Source: Candidatus Lambdaproteobacteria bacterium
Lineage (GTDB): Bacteria; SAR324; JACQKK01
Length of the DNA: 41,383 nt
Direction: 5' to 3'
Assembly: GCA_016204605.1 (NCBI GenBank)
Contig: JACQKK010000202.1
Coordinates: 1-41,383, forward strand
Positions 1-6,475 of this stretch are shown here, in pieces. The notes below the pieces were generated by a model. The model made no database searches. It saw only the letters and a list, made by a program, of their open reading frames with translations, and was not told the DNA's origin. Made by a program: the position numbers and the translations under genes. Within the stretch, counting starts at the first letter, position 1. Every line of letters starts with the position of its first letter.

Positions 1-841
1 CGGGCGCGGCCTGCCGCGCACCGAGCGGATAGCTCGCCGTGTCTCCCAGCCAGGGCTGGATCAGCAGCCAGTCCAGGCGCAGGTACTTGGGCTCGCGGAA
101 CTGCGCGATGCCGATGGTCATGGCCGCGTGGCCGGCGCCGGGCTGCGCCCGGTAGGTGCCCAGCAGCCGATCCCACCAGGGGAGGTTGAAGCCGAAGTTG
201 CTGTTGGCCTCCCGCGGCAGCACCGAATGGTGGACGCGGTGCATGTCCGGCGTGACCACCACCCAGCGCAGGACGCGCTCCAGACCCGCCGGCAGGCGCA
301 CGTTGCCGTGGTTGAACATGGCCGTGGCGTTCAGCACCACCTCGAACGCCACCACCGCCAGCACGGGCGGGCCGAGCACGGCCACCACCGCCAGCTTGAT
401 CCCCATCGACAGGAGCATCTCCAGGGGATGAAAGCGCGCGCCCGTGGTCACGTCGAAGTCCAGGTCGGCATGGTGCATGCGGTGCAGCCGCCACAGCGCG
501 GGCACCGCATGGAACATCACGTGCTGCAGGTAGATGGCCAGGTCCAGCGCCACCACGGCGAGGACGACGGCGAGCGCGAAGGGCAGTTGCAGGTTGTTGA
601 GCAGCCCCCAGCCGCGCTCGGCCGTCAGCGCGGCCATGGCGACGGCCGCCACCGGGAAGGCCGCCCGCAGGATCACGGCGTTGAGCGCGACGATGGCCAG
701 ATTGCTCGACCAGCGCCGGGCCTTGGACACCGTCAGCGCCCGCCGCGGGGCCAGCAGCTCCCACACCGCCATCAGCCCCAGCACCCCGAAGAAGAAGCCC
801 AGGCGGATCGGCACCTCGTTCCGCAACACGAACTCGGTCAT
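1..841 (-). CDS. Sterol desaturase / fatty-acid hydroxylase family membrane protein (3' end outside window)
   Basis: An integral-membrane di-iron oxygenase of the sterol desaturase/fatty acid hydroxylase superfamily, expected to hydroxylate or desaturate a lipid in the inner membrane; the substrate cannot be told. Translating down from ATG 841 gives 280 open codons to the window edge, so the C-terminus is missing. The three histidine boxes are visible: HVMFH and HRMHH near the middle and MHRVHH further on, between hydrophobic stretches. The start codon overlaps the stop of the upstream ArsR-rhodanese gene (ATGA), so the two are translationally coupled and probably co-regulated by that repressor. 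Family certain, substrate unknown. Confidence 0.88.
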   Translation of the reverse strand, partial: MTEFVLRNEVPIRLGFFFGVLGLMAVWELLAPRRALTVSKARRWSSNLAIVALNAVILRAAFPVAAVAMAALTAERGWGLLNNLQLPFALAVVLAVVALDLAIYLQHVMFHAVPALWRLHRMHHADLDFDVTTGARFHPLEMLLSMGIKLAVVAVLGPPVLAVVAFEVVLNATAMFNHGNVRLPAGLERVLRWVVVTPDMHRVHHSVLPREANSNFGFNLPWWDRLLGTYRAQPGAGHAAMTIGIAQFREPKYLRLDWLLIQPWLGDTASYPLGARQAAP

Positions 842-1512
842 GCGGTCGCCTCCCCCGTCTCCAACGGCCAGTCGCGCGCGCGCCAGTCGGCCACGCCGTC
901 TTCCATGCGCACCGCGTGAAAACCCTCAGCCTTCAGGAGCTGCACCGCCTCCACGGCCATCACGCAGTACGGTCCGCGGCAATAGGCCACGATCTCGCCC
1001 GCGCGGGGCAGCTCCGCCAGGCGGCGTTTCAGATCGGCCAGGGGTACCGACCGTGCGCCCGGAATGTGGCCCGCGCGAAACTCCTCGGCCGGCCGCACGT
1101 CCAGCACGGTCACCGCTCCCTGGCGCACCCGTTCCAGGAGCGCCGTGCGGTCCACCGGCTCCAGCGCATGGCGGCTCTCCAGGAACAGCCGCGTGACCTG
1201 CTCGATCTCCGCCAGCCGTGCATCGGCCAGCCTGCGCAAGGCAACGAACAGGGCGCTCACCTGCGCATCTGCCAGGCGGCACTCGACGAATTGGCCCTGC
1301 CGGGTCGCCTCCACCAGCCGCGCCCCGCGCAGCGCCTGGAGATGGTGGGACGTGGCCGCCACGCTCATGCCGATCTGCCCGGCCAGCCGTTCCACCGTGC
1401 GCGGCCCCTGACAGAGCAGGTCCAGCAGCTCCAGCCGCTTCGGGCTGGCCAGCGCCTGACCGATGCGCGCCAACTGGCCGTAAACGGCATCTTTGAACGC
1501 TCGATCTCTCAT
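838..1512 (-). CDS. ArsR-family transcriptional regulator fused to a rhodanese domain
   Basis: 224 aa. Residues about 1-95 are an ArsR/SmtB winged helix (ALASPKRLELLDLL, then SVAATSHHLQALR as the recognition helix). Residues about 120-220 are a rhodanese domain with the active-site loop CRGPYC, which carries the expected catalytic cysteine, suggesting sensing or transfer of sulfane sulfur or another thiol-reactive signal. Start chosen at ATG 1512 because related proteins begin close to the RAFKDA segment; an in-frame ATG at 1566 would add 18 residues but place the operator inside the gene. Its stop overlaps the start of the desaturase-like gene. It probably represses its own two-gene operon. 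Confidence 0.87.
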   Translation of the reverse strand: MRDRAFKDAVYGQLARIGQALASPKRLELLDLLCQGPRTVERLAGQIGMSVAATSHHLQALRGARLVEATRQGQFVECRLADAQVSALFVALRRLADARLAEIEQVTRLFLESRHALEPVDRTALLERVRQGAVTVLDVRPAEEFRAGHIPGARSVPLADLKRRLAELPRAGEIVAYCRGPYCVMAVEAVQLLKAEGFHAVRMEDGVADWRARDWPLETGEATA

Positions 1513-1548
1513 ATTCAAATGATTACTTGAATATCCGCTGACCGTCAA
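1511..1548 (-). promoter_or_regulatory. ArsR-type operator overlapping a sigma70 promoter; probable leaderless start
   Basis: Perfect inverted repeat ATATTCAA (1511-1518) and TTGAATAT (1527-1534) with an 8-bp centre, typical of ArsR-family operators. On the minus strand TTGACG (1548-1543) and TAATCA (1525-1520) sit 17 bp apart, so the -10 lies inside the operator. The predicted transcription start falls at about the ATG at 1512, which would give a leaderless mRNA. No Shine-Dalgarno is seen before that ATG. Confidence 0.6.
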
Positions 1549-1660
1549 TCCTGTTTTGCATGCCAAGGAATCCTGGGTTTACCTTGAAGCCAAGGAATCC
1601 CCGAAAACGCCCACGGACAAACCATGGACGATTGCTGCGAGGGCGAAGCTCCACCTTCCG

Positions 1661-4126
1661 CTACATCAAATTGTACGGGTCCACGTCCACCGCCAGGCGT
1701 TCCTGGGCGCCGAGCTTGAGGGCCGGGTCGTCCAGTGCCGCGCGCAGGGTGCGGTGGATCGGGCCGATGGTTTCCGCGCTCAGCCCGAGCATCCAGCGGT
1801 AGCGGCCGGCGAGCTTGCGGATGGGCGCCTCGGCCGGACCGAGCAAGGTCGGCGCGGGCGCTGCCGGCCCTGTCGCGGCAGGCCGGGCGATCGCCTCGCG
1901 CAGGCGCTGCCCGAGGGCCTCGGCCAGCCGCGCGGCCCGGCCGGCGTCGGGACTGCTGGCCCAGACCAGCGCCAGGTGGGCATAGGGCGGGCTCTGCGCG
2001 CCCTGGCGGATGGGCAGCTCCGCGGCGGTGAAGCCGGCCGTGTCGTGGCTCCGCACGTGGGCGAAGGCGTAGTGCTGCGGGTTGTAGGTCTGGATCAGCA
2101 CGCGCCCGGGCCGCTCGCCGCGCCCCGCCCGCCCGGCCATCTGGGTCAGGAGCTGGAAGGTGCGCTCGGGGGCGCGGAAGTCGGGCATGTTCAGCGAGAC
2201 GTCGCCCAGCACCGCCCCGACCAGCGTGATCTTCGGGAAGTCGTGGCCCTTGCTCAGCACCTGGGTGCCGATCACCAGGTCGAAGCGGTGGTCGCGGATG
2301 CCTTCCAGCATGCGCTCCAGCTCGCCGCGCCGGCGCAGGCTGTCGCTGTCCATGCGCAGGATGCGCGCCGCGGGGAACATCAGCGCCAGGTCCTGCTCGA
2401 GCCGCTGGGTGCCGAGCCCCAGCACGTCGAGCGCGGCCGCCGCGCAGGCGGGGCATTGCGTGGGGCGCGGCTGGGAGTGGTCGCAGCGGTGGCAGCGCAG
2501 GCGGCGCTCCGTCTGGTGGTACGTGAGCGCCAGGCTGCAATTGGGGCAGGTCACCGGCTCGCCGCAGGCCCCGCAGCGCAGAAGTTGCGCGAACCCCCGC
2601 CGGTTGAGGAACACCAGCGCCTGCTCTCGCCGGCGCAGGGTCTCGCGCAGCGCCTCGACCAGCGGCAGGCTGAAGAAGGCGCAGCCCGGCTGGCGCGGCA
2701 CCGTGCGCAGGTCCAGCAGCTCCACCGCGGGCAGCGCGCGCGCCTGGATGCGGCTGGGGAGCGTGAGCCGGGTGAGCTTGCCCACGCCGGCGTTGTGGGC
2801 CGCCTCCATCGAGGGGGTGGCCGAGCCGAGCAGCGCCACGGCGCCGTTCTGGTGGGCGCGCATCAGGGCCGCGTCGCGGCCGTTGTAGCGCGGGGCCTCG
2901 TCCTGCTTGTAGGAGGTGTCGTGCTCCTCGTCGACGACGACCAGCCCCAGGTCGGCCAGGGGCGCGAACACGGCGCTGCGGGCGCCGATCACGATGCGCG
3001 CCCGGCCGGCATGGACGCGGTTCCACTCGTCGAAGCGCTCGCCTTCGGACATGCCGCTGTGCAGCACCGCCACCGCTTCGCCGAAGCGCGCGCGGAAGCG
3101 ACCGACCATGCTCGCGGTGAGCGCGATCTCCGGCACGAGCACGAGCGCGCTGCGCCCGGCCGCCAGCGTCTCCCGCACCGCGTGCAGGTAGACCTCGGTC
3201 TTGCCGCTGCCCGTCACGCCCTCCAGCAGGAAGCCCCGGTAGCGCCCGCTGCCGAGGGCGGCGCGCACGGCCTCCATGGCCGCGGCCTGCTCGGGGGTGG
3301 GCGCGAGGAACGGCTCGGGGCGCACAGGCGTCCCGGCGTGCGGCAGCCGCGCCACCGGCTGCTCGTATCGCACGAGCGCGCCCTCGCCTTCGAGTCGCTT
3401 GACGGCCGGGCTGGGATGTACCACCTGGCTCTTGAGCCGGGCCATCGGCACGGGGCCTTCTTCCCGCAGCACCCGCAGCACTCTCTCCTGTACAGTCTCC
3501 TTGAGCGGGTTGCGCCGCGCGCGGGCCGGCGCGGGCTCCCGCGGCCCCAGCTTCACCCAGACCTCGGTGCGCGGGCGCTGGCGGGTGCCGGCATACTCGT
3601 ACTCGACCGCGACCACGCCCCCCGGGCGGGCCTGCCGCCAGAGCCAGCGGGCGTCGGACTCGCCCCGGGCGCTACGCCGCCACTGCCCCAGCGACCACTC
3701 GGCGTGCTGCGCCAGCAGGGCGCGGGCGGCCTGGGAGAGCCCGGCCAGCGTCTCCGCGGGCGGGGGGTGCGCGCGCAGGCGGAAGCGGGCGGCGATCTTC
3801 GCGGCCATTCCCTGGGGCAGCGCGGCCTCCAGCACCTCGCCCCAGCCGCAGAGGTAGTAGTCTGCCACCCAGCGCGTGAAGCGCAGCAGCTCCGCGGAGA
3901 ACAGCGGCGCTCCCTCGGGCGCGCGCTGCACGGCCTTGAGCCGCTCCGGCGCCACGTCGGCGGCGGCCTTGAGCGCGACCACGATGCCGCTCTTCAGGCG
4001 CGCGCCGAACGGCACCACCACGCGGCAGCCCGGCGCCACGGCGCTGCCCAGCGCCTCCGGAATCAGGTAGTCGAAGGTCTGCCGCAGCGGGAGGTTCAGC
4101 GCCACTTCGGCGATGGGGGCGCTCAT
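1661..4126 (-). CDS. priA: Primosomal protein N' (replication restart helicase PriA)
   Basis: 821 aa, slightly longer than E. coli PriA. A 3'-5' superfamily 2 DNA helicase that reloads the replisome at stalled forks. Visible: N-terminal 3'-BD fold (TFDYLIPEAL), Walker A GVTGSGKT near residue 303, DEEH box near 399, and eight zinc-binding cysteines at about 518, 521, 527, 530, 545, 548, 558 and 561. The C-terminus DVDPYNLM is typical of PriA. ATG at 4126 is preferred over an in-frame start at 4153 because the conserved region begins right after it. The gene is divergent from the 383-aa gene at 4349. Single gene with no operon partner. Confidence 0.96.
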   Translation of the reverse strand: MSAPIAEVALNLPLRQTFDYLIPEALGSAVAPGCRVVVPFGARLKSGIVVALKAAADVAPERLKAVQRAPEGAPLFSAELLRFTRWVADYYLCGWGEVLEAALPQGMAAKIAARFRLRAHPPPAETLAGLSQAARALLAQHAEWSLGQWRRSARGESDARWLWRQARPGGVVAVEYEYAGTRQRPRTEVWVKLGPREPAPARARRNPLKETVQERVLRVLREEGPVPMARLKSQVVHPSPAVKRLEGEGALVRYEQPVARLPHAGTPVRPEPFLAPTPEQAAAMEAVRAALGSGRYRGFLLEGVTGSGKTEVYLHAVRETLAAGRSALVLVPEIALTASMVGRFRARFGEAVAVLHSGMSEGERFDEWNRVHAGRARIVIGARSAVFAPLADLGLVVVDEEHDTSYKQDEAPRYNGRDAALMRAHQNGAVALLGSATPSMEAAHNAGVGKLTRLTLPSRIQARALPAVELLDLRTVPRQPGCAFFSLPLVEALRETLRRREQALVFLNRRGFAQLLRCGACGEPVTCPNCSLALTYHQTERRLRCHRCDHSQPRPTQCPACAAAALDVLGLGTQRLEQDLALMFPAARILRMDSDSLRRRGELERMLEGIRDHRFDLVIGTQVLSKGHDFPKITLVGAVLGDVSLNMPDFRAPERTFQLLTQMAGRAGRGERPGRVLIQTYNPQHYAFAHVRSHDTAGFTAAELPIRQGAQSPPYAHLALVWASSPDAGRAARLAEALGQRLREAIARPAATGPAAPAPTLLGPAEAPIRKLAGRYRWMLGLSAETIGPIHRTLRAALDDPALKLGAQERLAVDVDPYNLM

Positions 4127-4348
4127 CGCGGGAACCCCCGGCCGCGGCGGCACGGTGGACGTGGCGGTGCCGGCGGAGCGCGGCGGGCGGGCGATCCACT
4201 GCGCCGACTGGGTGTCGCGAACGAATCCTGGGCTGTTGGGCGCGGCGATCCTCTGTTATGACAAGGGTTGGCAGGCAGCGCGTCGCGGGCACCCGGCAGC
4301 GAACGGCAGGGGGCGTCCGCCCCGGCGTCGTGCAACAGGAAATCCGCC

Positions 4349-5500
4349 ATGGCCAAGAAGTCCTCGTTCACCACGGTCTACGAAGGCGAAGACGCCGGCA
4401 CCGTCGGCTTCCAGCGCCGCCCGGAGATCGAAGAGGATGTCGTCGCCTACCTCGACGCCGTGGTGCAGCTGAAGCAGGACTTCAAGGACGACGCCAAGGT
4501 GGCCGAGGGGCTGCGCGAGATCGAGCTCAAGCTCAAGGCCCTGCGGGTCTCCCAGGAGCCCGAGGCCGAGCTGCGCGCCAAGCTCAAGGCGCTGGCCGAG
4601 GTGCCGTTCGGCCAGGGCAAGACCCTGCGCCTCGATGCCTTCCGCAAGACCGCCGCCAAGAGCCAGCTCGAAGGCCCCGAGGAGTACCTGGCCCAGGTGC
4701 AGCGGCTGGTGCGCAACACCGAGGGCAACCTGGCCCACCTGCTGCTCACCTTCCCGAACGACACCATCTTGCAGCGCTTCATGGAGAGTATCAAGAAGCT
4801 CGACCTCGAGGGCGACTACAAGGTGCTCCGGAACTCGATGGTGGACCTGGGCAAGAGCCCGCTGCTCTGGCACTACAACGAGAAGAAGAAGGAGTTCCTG
4901 ATCGAGTGGCTCAGGCCGTTCCAGGATGCCCTGGGCAAGCCGCTGCACGAGCTCACCCCCGAGGAGTTCCAGGAGGCGCTCAAGAAGGTGGAGCAGCTCC
5001 GCAACATCAAGCTCCACGAGCTGACCAACCTCGAGCAGGTGCGCGAACGGGCCCCCTACCGCGCCTACAACCGCACCATGCACGAGGTGATGAACGGCAA
5101 GAACCGCGAGTTCTGGGGCTCCTCCGAGGTGCGCGACGAGTTCATCGCGCTGATGGGCAAGGTGGTCACCCGCTTCAGCTTCTCGCTGGAGGAGCGCTTC
5201 CTGCTGTTCCGCACCAAGGACGGCGGCTTCATGTACCTGGTGGGGTTCGCCGACGAGGCGTTCGACGAGGCCCTGGTGCTGAAGGACGGCAAGCTCGCCA
5301 TGTACCCGCACCTCAAGGTGTTCCTGAAGGCCGACAAGGACGAGTACGCGGAGATCGTGCCCGCCTCCTACCACGGCAACATGGGCGCCTATTACACCGC
5401 GCTCAAGACGGCCGTCGTGCCCTTCCTCGCCGCCGTCGCCGTGATGGTCGAGTTCGAGCTCAGCCCAAAGCTCAAGGAAGCCTTCGACATGTGGGTGTGA
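4349..5500 (+). CDS. Conserved-looking protein of unknown function, 383 aa
   Basis: Not recognised. Soluble, strongly charged and helix-rich: residues about 20-90 and 195-245 are rich in Lys/Glu/Leu heptad-like sequence (KLKALRVSQEPEAELRAKLK, FQEALKKVEQLRN). The last 130 residues are mixed alpha/beta with several Phe/Tyr-rich strands (FSFSLEERFLLFRTKDGGF, YHGNMGAYYTALKTAV). No signal peptide, transmembrane segment or known catalytic motif. The start at 4349 has AGGA about 9 nt upstream (CAGGAAATCCGCC), better than the in-frame start at 4268. Third-position GC is high and the frame is long, so it is real. It stands alone, divergent from priA, and is followed immediately by tandem repeats. Confidence 0.8.
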   Translation: MAKKSSFTTVYEGEDAGTVGFQRRPEIEEDVVAYLDAVVQLKQDFKDDAKVAEGLREIELKLKALRVSQEPEAELRAKLKALAEVPFGQGKTLRLDAFRKTAAKSQLEGPEEYLAQVQRLVRNTEGNLAHLLLTFPNDTILQRFMESIKKLDLEGDYKVLRNSMVDLGKSPLLWHYNEKKKEFLIEWLRPFQDALGKPLHELTPEEFQEALKKVEQLRNIKLHELTNLEQVRERAPYRAYNRTMHEVMNGKNREFWGSSEVRDEFIALMGKVVTRFSFSLEERFLLFRTKDGGFMYLVGFADEAFDEALVLKDGKLAMYPHLKVFLKADKDEYAEIVPASYHGNMGAYYTALKTAVVPFLAAVAVMVEFELSPKLKEAFDMWV

Positions 5501-5568
5501 GCGGCCCCTCACCCCGGCGCCTGCGGCCCCCTCACCCCGGCGCCTGCGGCCCCCTCACCCCGGCGCCT
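5501..5568. repeat. Three tandem copies of a 22-23 bp GC-rich unit
   Basis: Units start at 5501, 5523 and 5546, each beginning GCGGCCCC and ending CCCCGGCGCCT; the first lacks one C. They begin at the base after the TGA of the preceding gene. Confidence 0.9.
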
Positions 5569-5580
5569 GCGGCGCCACCT

Positions 5581-5600
5581 CTCTCCCGCTTCGGGGAGAG
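5581..5600 (+). terminator. GC-rich hairpin without U-tract after the 383-aa gene
   Basis: CTCTCCC (5581-5587) pairs with GGGAGAG (5594-5600). It sits 80 bp after the stop codon. No T run follows, so it is either a weak terminator or simply part of the dispersed palindrome family. Confidence 0.4.
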
Positions 5601-5710
5601 GGGAACGGCCCGGCGGAACGCGCCGCCGCGCCCCCCACCCCGGCCCTCCCCCACAAGGGGCAAGGGAGCACCGACAGGTGGAGCCGGTTCGCACGGCCGG
5701 GATCGATCGC

Positions 5711-5745
5711 CCCTTTCCATGTGAATGGAGAGGGTAGGGGGTGAG
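5711..5745 (+). repeat. Dispersed palindromic element (copy 1)
   Basis: CCCTTTCC (5711-5718) and GGAGAGGG (5727-5734) around ATGTGAAT, followed by TAGGGGGTGAG. A near-identical element lies at 22975-23008, with shorter relatives near 10231 and 23040. Confidence 0.7.
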
Positions 5746-5803
5746 GCACCGTCGGCCCTTCGCGCCATCCGACTTCCCCTCCAGCCAGCGAGCCGCCGCC
5801 CCG

Positions 5804-6328
5804 ATGATCCCCGCCCGCCGCCGCTCCCGATCGCGCCAGCGCCCGCCGAGTCTCCTCCCGCCGCCATCCCCGCGCGCCGCCGATGCCGGGCCCTTCCCGC
5901 CGGCCCGCCCCGACCCCCGCACGCTGCCCGCCCGGGTGTACGCGCTGGTGGCGCGCATCCCGCCCGGGCGGGTGGCCACCTACGGCCAGCTCGGCGAGCT
6001 GGCGGGGTTCGCGCGCCGGGCGCGGTTCGTCGGGCAGGCGCTGGCCAACACGCCCCCCGGCCTCCGCATCCCCTGGCACCGCGTGGTCAACGCCCAGGGG
6101 CGCATCTCCCCCCGCTCCGGCGAAGCCGAGCGGTCAGGCGCGCGCGGTCGCGCCCGAGGGCGGCGCGGAGAAACCGTGGAGCGCCTCCAACAGCGCCTGC
6201 TCGAAGCCGAGGGCGTCACGTTCGTCCACGGCCGCCTCGACCTCGCCCGCTACCGCTGGTACCCCGTGGTGGACGAGAGCTGGGGGCAGACAGTGCACGA
6301 CGAGGCGGCCCGAGGCGAGGCACCGTAG
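5804..6328 (+). CDS. Alkyltransferase-like protein (MGMT-family DNA base-flipping protein)
   Basis: 174 aa. The MGMT DNA-binding fold is clear: RVYALVARIPPGRVATYGQLGELAG then ALANTPPGLRIPWHRVVNAQGRIS. The alkyl-accepting cysteine of PCHR is replaced by Trp (PWHR), the hallmark of ATL proteins, which bind O6-alkylguanine and hand the lesion to nucleotide excision repair without repairing it themselves. The C-terminal LLEAEGV helix is also typical. The start is uncertain: an in-frame GTG at 5741 would begin inside the palindromic repeat, and the first 40 residues after 5804 are low-complexity Pro/Arg. Between IS and the C-terminal helix there is an unusual Arg/Gly-rich insertion of about 20 residues. 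Confidence 0.85.
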   Translation: MIPARRRSRSRQRPPSLLPPPSPRAADAGPFPPARPDPRTLPARVYALVARIPPGRVATYGQLGELAGFARRARFVGQALANTPPGLRIPWHRVVNAQGRISPRSGEAERSGARGRARGRRGETVERLQQRLLEAEGVTFVHGRLDLARYRWYPVVDESWGQTVHDEAARGEAP

Positions 6329-6356
6329 AACGGTGGCCCTGAGGGCCTGCTTCCCA

Positions 6357-6385
6357 TTGCCTCCCCCGCGTCCCCCGGCTAGGCT
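6357..6385 (+). promoter_or_regulatory. Candidate sigma70 promoter for the M1 aminopeptidase
   Basis: TTGCCT (6357-6362), 17-bp spacer, TAGGCT (6380-6385), 91 bp before the ATG at 6476. Spacing is ideal, the -10 is moderate. Confidence 0.4.
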
Positions 6386-6475
6386 AGACGGCGGCGGGCC
6401 GGCCTTCGTGTGCTGGCGCGCGTCGGCGCCCGATGCTGCATCACCCACCCCATCGCCTGTTTCCGAGGAGTCTCG

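Noticed and set aside
1556..4261. A 901-codon open frame antisense to priA
   Set aside because: PriA motifs are unambiguous on the other strand; this frame has no domain-like sequence.
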